This document shows, piece by piece, positions 43,671-53,758 of a stretch of DNA of 64,000 nucleotides. The position numbers were made by a program, and so were the translations under genes. The notes under the pieces were generated by a model. It ran no database searches, was not told the origin of the DNA, and saw nothing but the letters and a program-made list of their open reading frames with translations. The DNA lies in assembly GCF_030864005.1 (NCBI RefSeq), contig NZ_CP132976.1, positions 4,092,001 through 4,156,000 of the forward strand. Reading direction: 5' to 3'. Each line of letters begins with the position of its first letter. Positions within the stretch are counted from its first letter, which is position 1. Source of the stretch: Achromobacter seleniivolatilans (GTDB lineage: Bacteria > Pseudomonadota > Gammaproteobacteria > Burkholderiales > Burkholderiaceae_B).

Positions 43671-45596
43671 TCAGGAAGATTTCCTCACACGGAGGTACCA
43701 CTCGCACAGCAGCCTGACCTGCTTTTCCGTGTAGCCCTTATCCACCATGCGATCCACGAAGCTCTGATGTTTGGACTTGTCCTCGGCCGATGCCTTGGCG
43801 TTGAACGAAATCACCGGCAACAGATCTTCCGTATTCGAGAACATCTTCTTCTCGATCACTTCGCGCAGCTTTTCATAGCTGGTCCAGGTGGGATTGCGGC
43901 CATTGTTGTTGGCACGCGCCCGCAGCACGAAGTTCACGATCTCGTTTCGGAAGTCCTTCGGGTTCGCGATGCCCGCTGGTTTCTCGATTTTCTCCAGCTC
44001 GTCATTCAACGCGCCGCGATCAAAGCTTTCACCGGTTTCAGGGTCGCGGAATTCCTCGTCCTGAATCCAGCAATCGGCAAAGGTTACGTAGCGGTCAAAG
44101 ATGTTCTGGCCATATTCGGAATACGACTCCAGATAAGCCGTTTGGATTTCCTTGCCGATGAACTCCGCATAACGCGGGGCCAGGAATCCCTTGATGAATT
44201 CCAGGTAGCGGCGACGGATTTCGTCCGGGTAGTCTTCGCGGCCAATACGTTGCTCAAGCACGTACATCAGATGCACGGGGTTGGCGGCCACTTCCGTTTG
44301 GTCGTAGTTGAAGACGCTGGACAGGATTTTGTACGCGAAGCGCGTCGACACCCCGTTCATGCCTTCGTCCGTGCCGGCGTAGTCCTTGTATTCCTGCAAG
44401 GCCTTGGCCTTCGGGTCTACGTCCTTCAGGCTTTCGCCGTCGTACACGCGCAGCTTCGAGTAGATGCTGGAGTTTTCAGGTTCCTTCAGGCGGGTCAACA
44501 CCGAGAATTGCGCCATCATGTCCAGCGTTCCGGGCGCGCACGGCGCGGCGGACAGCGAGCTGTGATGCAGCAGCTTTTCGTAGATGCGGACTTCTTCAGC
44601 CACCTGCAAGCAGTAAGGCACCTTGACGATATAGATACGGTCAAGGAACGCTTCGTTGTGCTTGTTGTTGCGGAAGGTCTGCCACTCTGATTCGTTCGAG
44701 TGAGCAAGGATCGTGCCGTTGAACGGAATCGCAGAGAATCCTTCCGTGCCCTTGAAGTTGCCTTCCTGAGTTGCGGTCAACAAAGGATGCAGCATCTTGA
44801 TCGGGGCCTTGAACATTTCCACGAACTCAAGCAGCCCTTGGTTGGCCAGGCACAACCCGCCCGAGTAGCTGTACGCGTCAGGGTCATCCTGCGAGTGACG
44901 GTCCAGCTTGCGGATATCGACCTTACCCACCAAAGACGAGATGTCCTGGTTGTTCTCATCGCCCGGCTCGGTCTTCGCAATCGCGATCTGGCGCAGCACC
45001 GAAGGGTTCAGGCGCACAACGCGGAATTGCGAAATATCGCCGTCGAATTCCTTCAAGCGCTTTATCGCCCAAGGCGACATGATGCCGCTCAGGTAGCGCC
45101 GAGGAATGCCGTATTCCTTTTCCAGGGTGTCGCCAAAACGCTCTGGATGGAACAAGCCCAGCGGCGACTCATTCACCGGTGATCCCTTCAAGGCATAGAT
45201 GGGATAGCTCTCCATCAGCACCTTGAGGCGTTCGGCAATGGACGACTTGCCGCCGCCAACGGGGCCCAGCAAATAAAGGATTTGCTTGCGCTCTTCCAAT
45301 CCTTGAGCGGCATGCTTGAAGAACGCAACGATCTGCCCGATCACATCTTCCATGCCGTAGAACTCCTGAAACGCTGGGTAGCGCCGGATCGTACGGTTGG
45401 AAAACAAACGGGACAGCCGCTGGTCGTTGCGCGTATCCACGATTTCGGGATCGCCGATCGCTGCCAACATGCGCTCAGCGGGGCTGGCGTATGCCATGGG
45501 GTCGCGTTTGGCAAGGGCCAGATATTCCTCAAGGGAAAGCTCTGACTCTTGCTCTCTTGCATACTGCGACTTGAAGCCTTCGACGATGTTATGCAC
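43671..45596 (-). CDS. prkA: PrkA-type serine protein kinase (YeaG)
   Basis: The 641-residue kinase has an AAA-type P-loop near residues 111-118 (GPVGGGKS) and the PrkA-specific C-terminal region. It starts with GTG at 45596; the AGGAGG ribosome site at 45602-45607 supports that choice. It is first in the prkA-yeaH-spoVR operon, which is under stationary-phase and nitrogen control in E. coli. I looked for a sigma-54 promoter upstream and found no good match. Confidence 0.93.
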   Translation of the reverse strand: MHNIVEGFKSQYAREQESELSLEEYLALAKRDPMAYASPAERMLAAIGDPEIVDTRNDQRLSRLFSNRTIRRYPAFQEFYGMEDVIGQIVAFFKHAAQGLEERKQILYLLGPVGGGKSSIAERLKVLMESYPIYALKGSPVNESPLGLFHPERFGDTLEKEYGIPRRYLSGIMSPWAIKRLKEFDGDISQFRVVRLNPSVLRQIAIAKTEPGDENNQDISSLVGKVDIRKLDRHSQDDPDAYSYSGGLCLANQGLLEFVEMFKAPIKMLHPLLTATQEGNFKGTEGFSAIPFNGTILAHSNESEWQTFRNNKHNEAFLDRIYIVKVPYCLQVAEEVRIYEKLLHHSSLSAAPCAPGTLDMMAQFSVLTRLKEPENSSIYSKLRVYDGESLKDVDPKAKALQEYKDYAGTDEGMNGVSTRFAYKILSSVFNYDQTEVAANPVHLMYVLEQRIGREDYPDEIRRRYLEFIKGFLAPRYAEFIGKEIQTAYLESYSEYGQNIFDRYVTFADCWIQDEEFRDPETGESFDRGALNDELEKIEKPAGIANPKDFRNEIVNFVLRARANNNGRNPTWTSYEKLREVIEKKMFSNTEDLLPVISFNAKASAEDKSKHQSFVDRMVDKGYTEKQVRLLCEWYLRVRKSS

Positions 45597-45607
45597 GGAA
45601 ACCTCCT

Positions 45608-46475
45608 ACAACACGCGAAAAATTCAGTACGTCCCTACGTGTCCCCATTGTGCCTCAGTGCTAGCGCTTTACTAGACAAACTAGCGATAAGCATTGTCGG
45701 CCAGATGTAATGTTGCTTTCGCCACACATCATCCATGTAGCACGTTGGGACCCTTTCCATTTAGGCTGCACCCTTCGGACACAAGTTCCGTCAGCGAATG
45801 CAACTTACGTGAATAAGTACGCTAAACGCCTTCAGCTTATCGCTGTAGCACGCACGGTTGATGCAGCCGCTTGTGAAATGGTCAGCAATGTTTTGAAGGG
45901 ATGAGCGATATCCCGATGGATTCTTATGATTCGGGCGTAAACCCGATGCGCCCGCTATGCGATGGCAGCGAACGGTCTGAACGGCGCTATGCGTCTGCGT
46001 TCAGCAACGTGCCGGTCCGGTTATGAAAAGCACCGAAATCGCGGCACGGGAATCCGTGGTGACGAGGGCGCGTGGTTCTGCACGGTGAAGTCCGTAAGCA
46101 CTTAGCGCCAAGTCATAGACCTATGCTAAAGCCAATTGACGTTTTTGTGGCAATTCATTTGCAGCTTTGCCCAAAAAAGTGATAACGATTTCGACATAAC
46201 TTTTACGCGCTGGAATCGCTCGCAAACTTGGTGTCATCACTGCGGCTTCAATTGTTGGAAGTCTTCAAGCAAGCCTTATTTCCAGGTGCTTTCGCGCGAT
46301 TGGCAGCCAAGCGTGCAGAGTGCTAGTACCCCTTGCCGCAGCACGGGTACCTGCAAGAAAAGACCAGAAGCCTGTCCAGCATCACATCGGGTTCAACGAT
46401 AGAATCACGCATCTGAAAAAACGCCTTAACCTGCATGGCGTCATTCAAACTTCGCAACCCCCTCTTTCTTGCGTC
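45608..46475. other. Long intergenic stretch, no recognisable gene
   Basis: About 870 bp lie between the prkA ribosome site and the start of the DUF3142 gene. It should hold the promoter of prkA and perhaps that of the DUF3142 gene. A 64-residue open frame (45710-45904) and a 41-residue frame (45901-46026) overlap as ATGA, but neither has a good ribosome site, and their codon use is unlike the neighbours. It could hold an RNA or a decayed gene, but I see nothing firm. Confidence 0.4.
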
Positions 46476-47729
46476 ATGTTGCTTCGCTTGCAGCACGCCA
46501 TCAGGTCGATCAAAACCCTTGCCGTTCCGGCGAGAAAGCGCGGGGCCGCGGTGTGTGCTGCCGCTTTGCTGCTGACCTTGATGGCATGCGGCAAGCCCGC
46601 GCAAGACTTGTCCAACGATGCTTATGTCTGGCAACGAAGCTGGCAGCCAGCGGTCGCGCAAGCCTTGGCCGAAGGCGCCAGCGCCGTGCGGGCCTGGCGC
46701 GTACTGGCCGCCGAAAAGACTGCGGGCGGCCGATGGTTTGACGCGGCGCCCAACCTGGAAGCGCTAAAAGCCGCTAAACGCCCGGTCATCATGGTGTTCC
46801 GGTTGGATGGCCGGATCGATACGCTGGACGTAGACGACACGTTTGCGCGCATTGCCGCCGCCCGCGACGCATGGCGCAACGCCGGTGTTAGCGTGACCGG
46901 CGTCGAAATCGACTATGACTGCGCCACGTCGAAACTTGCCGCTTATGCCGCGTTCCTGACCGCATTGAAGGGTCGCCTGAATGCAGATCTGGACCTGTCG
47001 ATCACTGCCTTACCCACCTGGCTGACCAGTTCTGAGCTAGACGCTTTGCTAAAGATTCCTGACGAAGCGGTATTGCAAGTGCATGCGGTCCTGAATCCCA
47101 CGCAAGGATTGTTCGACGCCAAACGCGCCCAAACGTGGCTGAGCGCTTTTGCCAAACACACCAGCCGGCCCTGGCGCGTGGCGCTGCCGACTTACGGCAG
47201 CCGAGTCACTTGGGACGAAGACGGCAATATTGCTGCGATTGAAAGTGAGCGGCCTGCGCTGCAATCTGGGAATCGGGCGAGTGAACTCGTAGCGACGCCC
47301 GCCGCCATGGCGGCATTTTCCGATCTCATTCATCGCACACGCCCGGATGGACTGGCCGGTATTGTCTGGTTCCGCTTGCCCACCATGCAAGATGAACGCG
47401 CCTGGAGCCTGGCCACCTGGCGCGCCGTGCTGCTGCGCCAACCGCTACAGCCGGCGTTGGATGTCAGCATGCGGCCCCTTACTGGCGGCCGTACGCAGGA
47501 CCTGATGCTGTCGAACACCGGCAACGCTGACTCCGCATTGCCCTTCACGATCCGTTGGAACGGCGTTTGCCGAGCGGCGGACGGCATTAACGGCTATACC
47601 CTTGAACGCGATGCTGAAGGACTGTATTTGCGCCGCGGGCAAGACGGCTTGCTGCGCGCCGGCAGTCAACGCAATATCGGCTGGATACGCTGTGAAACCC
47701 CACCTACCGCCTTTCATGTACAACCGTAA
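46476..47729 (+). CDS. DUF3142 lipoprotein, possible glycoside-hydrolase fold
   Basis: The 417-residue protein has a signal ending LLLTLMACGKP, a lipobox. The core has TIM-barrel-like strands, with GVEIDYDCATSKLAAY and LDLSITALPTWL, a pattern like the E-x-D of glycosidases. This is DUF3142; no reaction is known. The ATG at 46476 was chosen because it puts the lipobox at the normal distance, though no good ribosome site is seen. Its 3' end overlaps the next gene by 14 bp, so the two are one unit. Confidence 0.75.
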   Translation: MLLRLQHAIRSIKTLAVPARKRGAAVCAAALLLTLMACGKPAQDLSNDAYVWQRSWQPAVAQALAEGASAVRAWRVLAAEKTAGGRWFDAAPNLEALKAAKRPVIMVFRLDGRIDTLDVDDTFARIAAARDAWRNAGVSVTGVEIDYDCATSKLAAYAAFLTALKGRLNADLDLSITALPTWLTSSELDALLKIPDEAVLQVHAVLNPTQGLFDAKRAQTWLSAFAKHTSRPWRVALPTYGSRVTWDEDGNIAAIESERPALQSGNRASELVATPAAMAAFSDLIHRTRPDGLAGIVWFRLPTMQDERAWSLATWRAVLLRQPLQPALDVSMRPLTGGRTQDLMLSNTGNADSALPFTIRWNGVCRAADGINGYTLERDAEGLYLRRGQDGLLRAGSQRNIGWIRCETPPTAFHVQP

Positions 47730-50226
47730 ATCGCTTGCCAAATTTGTCTTGCTGACGGGTGCTATTGCCGCCGGTATCGTTGTCGCCTGCGGGCCGGATT
47801 TTCCCGCTCAACTGCTGGATGACCGCAGCGGCACGCTCTACAGCACGCCCGCCAACTCCTTCCGTTTTGAAGCCTCGCATCTGGTTGTGCCCTCGGACAA
47901 GCTGCAAGCGCGCGAATCAGGATTACTCCCTGACGGCAGCTACCGCTCAGACGCCATACCGGAAGATTTCGACGGCGCACTTACCCCGGAACAGTGCGCC
48001 ATCGCGCGCGCCATGCGCGCATTACCCGATGGCGATCAGGCCTATGCGGCAGGCGCGGCTCTGCCCGAAGCTGCCCGTCTATACACCGCTGCGGCCGTAG
48101 ACATTCGTGCGACAGCGCTCCCGGACCGCGATGCTGCGATCTCGCGGGCACGCGCTCGCTTGCAAGCCATTCTTGATTTGCCAACTGCCGAAGGGTCAGC
48201 ACGTAGCGCATGGGCTGCCTATATGCTTGCCGAAATAGGGGACGGGCTAACAGAGGACACCGGTGCGAAGCCGCTTGATATTTCATCGCAAGCCTATGCC
48301 CGCATTCGGCAACTGGTCCGGGACGGCGCGCAAGATCCTCTGGGGCTGGCGCTTGCCAGTTACGGCCAACAAGCCCGCCAATATCTGGCGGGACCCGAAG
48401 GGATGTGTACGTACCTAGATCTCGTCAACGGCGCGCCGTGTACCGATGACCTATCCGCATCGGCATTGAAAGAAGCTATCCGGCTATATGCAGAACAAGC
48501 CGCTCGCGGCTCCTCCGACGGACAGGCGTCGCTGCGGCTTGTTGCGGATTGGGCCCTGAGCGCGCCGGCGCGCGCCAGCAGGCTGATCGATGATCCAATA
48601 TCGCAACGCCTGCTGGTGGCCTACGCGCTCTCGCGGGTTGGCGATATTGTCGACGGCAAGCCGGACAGCGCCTTCGACACCTTTGCGACCTTCGACACTA
48701 CCGGCCAGCGGGGGTATGCAGACGCCGCAACAGGCACTCCGAACGTCACCCCAAATCCTGTCTTGCAGGCGTTGGTCAAGGCACTGGACACCCAGGATGT
48801 GCGCCGCATTCAAGACGCTGACCGCGTCGCGGCTTTGGCTTACCGCGTTGGCCGCTACGACCTGGCGCAAGCGTTGGCGAGCAGACTCGACACGGCTCTG
48901 GCATGGTGGATTCGCGCCAAGCTGGCAATCCGCCAAGGCGATATGCAGCAAGCTGCGCAAGCCTATGCCCGAGCGGCGGCCGCATTTCCGCGTAACGACG
49001 ATAGCATTGAGGCATCGGGCATGGTGCGGCTCAAGGCCGAGCAAGGCGTGCTGGCTCTATCGCGCGGCCAGTACGTGGAAGCTCTGGATCAACTCCTGCA
49101 TGCCGCAAGCCAGAGTGACGCCAACTCCCTGCTGGACGATGGCTGGCAACTGGCTCCCTATTGGAACGATGCCGCGTACGTGGCCGAACGGGTGCTGACT
49201 GCCGATGAACTCAAAACCTATGTGGACCAGCAGGCGCCCGCTTCGGCCATGCCGCCGGTTCCCGCCGGTTTCCTGCACTTCGACTACGAGCATTTTTATG
49301 CGTGGCAGGTGAAAAACCCCATCCCGGTCGCCGACCGGCTACGGGAATTGCTGGCACGGCGGCTGATGCGCGAAGGCCGCATGGATTTGGCCTTGCCTTA
49401 CTTTCCCGCCGACGCCGATGCACGTTTTGCCACGCTGACGTCTGACGGTGAAAAGTGGCGGGTTGTGCCATCCACCAGCCGCCAACATGCCGCGCAGTAC
49501 ACCGCCACCTTGAAAAAGGCGGACAACGCTTGGGGCAGAACAGCACGGGCACAAGCGTGGTTCGAGGCCGGACGGCTGGCGCGGCGCAATGGCTTGGAGA
49601 TCATGGGCTACGAACAATCTCCCGATTTCGCGGTCTACGACGGCAACTACACCTACGGTGCGGGGCGCAGCCCGGAACCTTGGCGGCAAAGCGATGATGG
49701 CAATGGCTCGCAGCCGCTCCTGGACACGCCGGCAAAGCGCGCTGAAGCCGCGCTGCCCGGCCCGTTGGTGACGACAGATGAGCGCCTGCGCTTTGCCGCC
49801 AGTGAAGCCAAGCCCTACTCGCGCTTTCACTATCGCCAGATCGCAACCGATCACGCGCTGAAAGCATCCGAAATGCTGCCTAACCGGTCGCAGGCCTTCG
49901 CCGCCGTACTGTGCCATGGCGCCCGGTACATCATCGACGACTCGCCGGAGCGCGCATCCAAGGTGTATCTGCAATATATAGAACTGGGTGCGCAAGTGCC
50001 CTTTGCAGGGGGATTCGGGCGTGAATGCCCGGAACCCGACTTTCAAGCGGCGGCGTGGTTCCATTACACGCAGGCCTGGAAAGCCTGGGAACGCCTGCGG
50101 CGCGACCATAGCGGGTTGTTGTGGTCTGCGGGGCTGCTGATTCTGGCGGCGAGCGCTGCTTGCGTGTTCGCGTGGCGTAACAACGTCAGCGCGTCCCGCC
50201 GCCTCAAGTCTGACGGGCAGGCTTAG
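47716..50226 (+). CDS. Large lipoprotein of unknown function, partner of DUF3142
   Basis: The protein is about 836 residues. It has a signal ending AGIVVACGPDFP (lipobox Cys), a long helical region with TPR-like helix pairs (for example QQAAQAYARAAAAFPRNDD), and one C-terminal membrane helix near residues 800-820 (LLWSAGLLILAASAACVFAW). I do not recognise a named family. The ATG at 47716 overlaps the DUF3142 stop. The paired lipoproteins suggest an envelope complex. A longer start, such as a GTG near 47692, cannot be excluded. The 3' end meets the ribD stop on the other strand. Confidence 0.68.
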   Translation: MYNRKSLAKFVLLTGAIAAGIVVACGPDFPAQLLDDRSGTLYSTPANSFRFEASHLVVPSDKLQARESGLLPDGSYRSDAIPEDFDGALTPEQCAIARAMRALPDGDQAYAAGAALPEAARLYTAAAVDIRATALPDRDAAISRARARLQAILDLPTAEGSARSAWAAYMLAEIGDGLTEDTGAKPLDISSQAYARIRQLVRDGAQDPLGLALASYGQQARQYLAGPEGMCTYLDLVNGAPCTDDLSASALKEAIRLYAEQAARGSSDGQASLRLVADWALSAPARASRLIDDPISQRLLVAYALSRVGDIVDGKPDSAFDTFATFDTTGQRGYADAATGTPNVTPNPVLQALVKALDTQDVRRIQDADRVAALAYRVGRYDLAQALASRLDTALAWWIRAKLAIRQGDMQQAAQAYARAAAAFPRNDDSIEASGMVRLKAEQGVLALSRGQYVEALDQLLHAASQSDANSLLDDGWQLAPYWNDAAYVAERVLTADELKTYVDQQAPASAMPPVPAGFLHFDYEHFYAWQVKNPIPVADRLRELLARRLMREGRMDLALPYFPADADARFATLTSDGEKWRVVPSTSRQHAAQYTATLKKADNAWGRTARAQAWFEAGRLARRNGLEIMGYEQSPDFAVYDGNYTYGAGRSPEPWRQSDDGNGSQPLLDTPAKRAEAALPGPLVTTDERLRFAASEAKPYSRFHYRQIATDHALKASEMLPNRSQAFAAVLCHGARYIIDDSPERASKVYLQYIELGAQVPFAGGFGRECPEPDFQAAAWFHYTQAWKAWERLRRDHSGLLWSAGLLILAASAACVFAWRNNVSASRRLKSDGQA

Positions 50227-51374
50227 GAAAGCGCGGGCAACGCCACGCGCTGCATCAACTGCCGCCAGTTTTCGGCCACTCTGGCGCGCAGCCGCAGGTC
50301 TTGTCCCACCGCGCTGGTGTCGATGAATTCGTAGCGTTGGGCGCCGTCCAGATGAGTCAGCATCGGTAGCCGCACCATGCCAGCGGCGTCCCCCAGCAAC
50401 ACGGGCGCCAGATACAGCAGCAACTCGTCTACGCATCCCGCGGACACCAGCGCGCCGCTCAAACCCGCGCCGGCCTCGACATGGACTTCGTTGAACTGTT
50501 CCTGCGCGAACCAGCGCATCATCGCGGGCAGATCCACCCGATCCGGCGCGTTGCCCGGCAGATAGACGGCCCGCGCGTTTTGCTGCGCCAGCCGTTCGCT
50601 CTTGGCCGCGTCCTCGCGGGCGGTGAAGACAATGACCTCAGCGCCGTCGAACAGACGGGCGTCTTCGGGTATTTCGAAACGGCCGTCCACCACCGCCTTA
50701 CGCGGCTGACGCGGTGTCTCCACACTGCGCACATTCAGTTGAGGATCGTCTTTCAATATCGTGCCCATACCCGTCAGCACAACGCAGCTGCGGGCACGCC
50801 AGCGATGCCCGTCCGCGCGAGCCTCCGGGCCGGTAATCCACTGCGACAGGCCGTTATGCAGCGCGCTGCGGCCGTCCAGGGATGCCGCCATCTTCATCCA
50901 TACCCAAGGCAAGCCCCGGCTCATACGCGAAATGAAGCCGGCGTTGAGGGCCAGCGCCTCTGGGGCGCATACGCCCGTCGTAACCTCGATGCCGGCGGCA
51001 CGCAGGCGCGCCAGCCCCTGCCCATTGACCAGCGGATTGGGGTCGCCAATCGCCACGACCACTCGCGCCGGCCGGGCGGCCAGCACAGCGTCCACGCAAG
51101 GCGGCGTGCGGCCGAAATGGCTGCACGGTTCCAGCGTGACATAGAGCGTCGCGCCCTCAACCGATTCCTGACGGCCCTCTGCATCGCGCAAGGCGCAAAC
51201 TTCGGCATGGGGGCCGCCCGGAGGCTGCGTCGCCCCCTCGCCCAGCACACGGCCGTCGCGCACAATGACGCACCCGACCCGAGGGTTGGGCGCCGTTGTG
51301 TACAGCACGCTCTCGGCCAGCGCCAGAGCGCGCTGCATCCAGTAGATATCGTCGGATTCGCTTGCTTTCGTCAT
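50223..51374 (-). CDS. ribD: Riboflavin biosynthesis deaminase/reductase
   Basis: The 383-residue bifunctional RibD has an N-terminal deaminase domain with zinc ligands in GGPHAEVCALRDA and EPCSHFGRTPPCVDA. The C-terminal reductase domain has MKMAASLDGRSALHNG. It makes 5-amino-6-ribitylamino-uracil phosphate in riboflavin synthesis. The ATG at 51374 was chosen as the family start MTKASESDD; the longer frame adds about 10 residues. It is convergent with the lipoprotein gene. In related genomes ribD commonly lies near glyA and nrdR, as it does here with two genes between. Confidence 0.95.
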   Translation of the reverse strand: MTKASESDDIYWMQRALALAESVLYTTAPNPRVGCVIVRDGRVLGEGATQPPGGPHAEVCALRDAEGRQESVEGATLYVTLEPCSHFGRTPPCVDAVLAARPARVVVAIGDPNPLVNGQGLARLRAAGIEVTTGVCAPEALALNAGFISRMSRGLPWVWMKMAASLDGRSALHNGLSQWITGPEARADGHRWRARSCVVLTGMGTILKDDPQLNVRSVETPRQPRKAVVDGRFEIPEDARLFDGAEVIVFTAREDAAKSERLAQQNARAVYLPGNAPDRVDLPAMMRWFAQEQFNEVHVEAGAGLSGALVSAGCVDELLLYLAPVLLGDAAGMVRLPMLTHLDGAQRYEFIDTSAVGQDLRLRARVAENWRQLMQRVALPALS

Positions 51375-51554
51375 GGCAGGAATTGTATGTCTGGCGTGGC
51401 GCAACCGGGCAAGGCGCCATGTTGGTACGATGGGTATCGTTATTAAATGTCCGTTTTTGACTGATCAAGGTCTCTGGGCGGACTCGCACCAGGCTCATGT
51501 CTGCGTGAAAATGATGTCCGTACCCTTTGAAAACCTTGGCCTGGAGCCCGGAAC

Positions 51555-52118
51555 ATGAAACAAGCACTGATCGTCATCGACGTACAAGACTCATTCCGGC
51601 AACGTCCGTTTTGGGATGAAACCGAATATCCGGCATTCGTCGCGCAGATCCAGGGGCTGATCGATTCGGCCACCGCGCAGGGCATTCCGGTACTGCAAGT
51701 GTTCCATACCAGCCCCTCTGACGATCCCGCCAACCCTTTTTCTTTGGCCTCCGGCCACGTCAAGACGCTCAAGGAACTGCGCATTGCCCCGGCAGCCGTG
51801 TTCCACAAAACGGTGCATTCGTCGCTATACGCCAAGGGCGCCGACGGCGCCACGCTGCATGACTGGCTTCGGGACAACGGCATTGAAGGCATTATCGTCA
51901 GCGGCATCCGCACCGAGCAATGCTGCGAAACCACGTCGCGCCATGCCAGCGATGCGGGGTTTAAAGTCGTGTTTCCGACCGACGCCACCCTGACGTTCGC
52001 CATGCAAAGCCCGTCCGGCAAGCATTACTCACCCGCCGAAATTCGCGACCATACCGAGCTGGTGCTGCAAGGCCGCTTCGCCCGTATTGTCCGCGCCGCT
52101 GACGCGCTGACCGCCTGA
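51555..52118 (+). CDS. Isochorismatase-family hydrolase
   Basis: The 187-residue protein has the cysteine-hydrolase triad of this family: Asp in VIDVQDSFRQ (D11), Lys in VFHKTVHSSLY, and Cys in SGIRTEQCCETTSRHAS. It may act on an amide such as nicotinamide or a related compound. The start ATG at 51555 follows TGGAGCCCGGAAC. It is 17 bp before the GlxA-like regulator on the same strand and probably forms a pair with it. Confidence 0.88.
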   Translation: MKQALIVIDVQDSFRQRPFWDETEYPAFVAQIQGLIDSATAQGIPVLQVFHTSPSDDPANPFSLASGHVKTLKELRIAPAAVFHKTVHSSLYAKGADGATLHDWLRDNGIEGIIVSGIRTEQCCETTSRHASDAGFKVVFPTDATLTFAMQSPSGKHYSPAEIRDHTELVLQGRFARIVRAADALTA

Positions 52119-52135
52119 CCCACCCCGGCGGCAGC

Positions 52136-53098
52136 ATGATTCCCGTTTACTTCGTGCTGCCGCGAGGCATCGTGCTGCTGGACCTTGCCGGTCCTGCCGA
52201 GGCCTTCCGGGTCGCCAACAAGCTGTGCCCCGGCACGTTCGAACAGCACTTCTGCGGCCCGTCCTCCGACGTGGAAAGCGGCATTGCCGGACTGCATCTG
52301 GCGCATATCCAGCCCCTGCCCGCCGCGCTGCCGGCCCATGCCCTGGTCATCATTTCAGGGGTAGTGGGCAAGCACACCGAGCTGCAAGATCCGGATGCGC
52401 ACGCCATTATTGACTGGCTGGCTGTCCGCCACCCCGCAGACGGCTTCACGCTGATGACGGTCTGCGCGGGCGCCTTGTTTGCCGCCGCTGCCGGGCTGAC
52501 CCGTCAGCGCGAATGCACCACGCACCACTCTTGTCTGGATCAACTTGCGGGCCTTGACCCCAGCGCCCGCGTACAGGACAACCGCATTTTTGTGGAAGAT
52601 GGCAACCTGGTCAGCAGCGCTGGCATCACGGCGGGTATTGATCTGGCGTTGCACATGGTGTCTCGCCATTGCGGGCCGCGAGTGGCGGGCGAAGTGGCCC
52701 GCGACATGGTGGTCTACCAACGCCGGGCCGGAACGGATTCCACCTTGTCACCGTGGCTGGAACATCGCAGCCACATGCACCCCGGCGTACATCGGGTGCA
52801 GGACGCCGTCGTGCGCAACCCCGCCGCGCCCTGGTCCGCGCAATCGTTGGCGGACCACGCACACACCAGCGCGCGTCACCTGACGCGGCTGTTCCATGAA
52901 CACGCGGGCTGCACGCCCATGGACTATCTCTATCAGATACGTGTTGCGCTGGCTCGTGACCTGCTGCGTGAAACCCGGCTGGACCTGGAACGGGTGGCGG
53001 AAAAAACAGGGTTCAGCTCGGCCCAGCACATGCGCCGCGTATGGCGCAAATTCCAACCGCTGACACCAAGCCTGGCACGGGCGGCGCCCATGCCATAA
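52136..53098 (+). CDS. GlxA-type AraC regulator with DJ-1/PfpI domain
   Basis: The 320-residue protein has an N-terminal DJ-1/PfpI domain (MIPVYFVLPRGIVLLDLAGPAE at residues 1-22) with a nucleophile-elbow Cys in MTVCAGALFAAAAGL. The C-terminal AraC-type double helix-turn-helix has LADHAHTSARHLTRLFHEHAG and FSSAQHMRRVWRKF. Such proteins are activators of amine and amino-acid catabolic genes. It probably controls the isochorismatase-family gene 17 bp upstream, or a distant operon. It is followed by a perfect hairpin spanning its stop. Confidence 0.88.
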   Translation: MIPVYFVLPRGIVLLDLAGPAEAFRVANKLCPGTFEQHFCGPSSDVESGIAGLHLAHIQPLPAALPAHALVIISGVVGKHTELQDPDAHAIIDWLAVRHPADGFTLMTVCAGALFAAAAGLTRQRECTTHHSCLDQLAGLDPSARVQDNRIFVEDGNLVSSAGITAGIDLALHMVSRHCGPRVAGEVARDMVVYQRRAGTDSTLSPWLEHRSHMHPGVHRVQDAVVRNPAAPWSAQSLADHAHTSARHLTRLFHEHAGCTPMDYLYQIRVALARDLLRETRLDLERVAEKTGFSSAQHMRRVWRKFQPLTPSLARAAPMP

Positions 53099-53120
53099 CG
53101 GCGCCGAAGCGCCGTTATGG
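53093..53120. terminator. Perfect hairpin between convergent glxA-like gene and nrdR
   Basis: CCATAACGGCGC and GCGCCGTTATGG form a 12-bp stem around CGAA, covering the TAA of the regulator gene. It could end both transcripts. No T run follows. Confidence 0.55.
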
Positions 53121-53140
53121 TCCAGCTTGGCCGATGCCGC

Positions 53141-53620
53141 TTATTCCTTGCGCAGCTTGCCAGGCAGCAACGGGCCTTGCATTTCGCGGATGGCCTCGAC
53201 GAATTCGCCGATGTCCTCAAAGCTTTTATAGACCGAGGCAAACCGCACATACGCCACCTTGTCCAGCTTGCGCAGTTCGTTCATGACGAGCTCGCCAATG
53301 TGCTCTGTCGGCACCTCACGCAGGCCTGTGGCCAACAGTTGTTCTTCAATGCGTGCCACGGCGGCATCCACGTCTTCTGTGCTGACGGGACGCTTGCGCA
53401 GCGCCAGACTCAGGCTGGCGCGCAATTTGGTTGGATCATATTCGCTGCGGCTGCCATTGCGCTTCACGACCGAAGGCAGGGCGAGTTCTACCCGTTCGTA
53501 GGTCGTGAACCGCTTGTCACAGGACTGGCAGCGGCGGCGACGGCGAATGGCGTCCCCTTCTTCCGAGACGCGGCTATCAACGACCTGCGTGTCGGCATTG
53601 CCGCAAAATGGACACCGCAT
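53141..53620 (-). CDS. nrdR: Transcriptional repressor NrdR
   Basis: The 159-residue protein has the zinc ribbon [17 protein letters not shown] at the N-terminus, the following [17 protein letters not shown], and an ATP-cone domain. NrdR represses ribonucleotide reductase genes according to ATP/dATP state. It lies downstream of glyA on the same strand, with 216 bp between the genes and the glyA terminator in the gap. The glyA-nrdR order is common in beta-proteobacteria. Confidence 0.96.
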   Translation of the reverse strand: MRCPFCGNADTQVVDSRVSEEGDAIRRRRRCQSCDKRFTTYERVELALPSVVKRNGSRSEYDPTKLRASLSLALRKRPVSTEDVDAAVARIEEQLLATGLREVPTEHIGELVMNELRKLDKVAYVRFASVYKSFEDIGEFVEAIREMQGPLLPGKLRKE

Positions 53621-53758
53621 GTGTGTTCCCTAAAGACGTGAATAGCAATAATTAAGCATATTGTAACGATCCGACCCTTGGATAGCGCCAATATGACTAA
53701 TTCGTCCCTTTTATTATGGGCGAGTCCGCTCGAGCATAGCGCCCGCTGGTCGTAAAGC

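Noticed and set aside
45597..45720. A sigma-54 promoter for the prkA operon
   Set aside because: Searched for TGGC-N-TTGC at the right spacing; the closest, TGGCCGACAATGCT on the minus strand, is two bases short.
45710..46026. Two short overlapping frames (64 and 41 codons)
   Set aside because: The ATGA overlap is suggestive, but the ribosome sites are poor and no family is recognised.
51375..51554. FMN riboswitch upstream of ribD
   Set aside because: The stretch between ribD and the isochorismatase gene is short and shows no conserved multi-stem RFN pattern that I could recognise.
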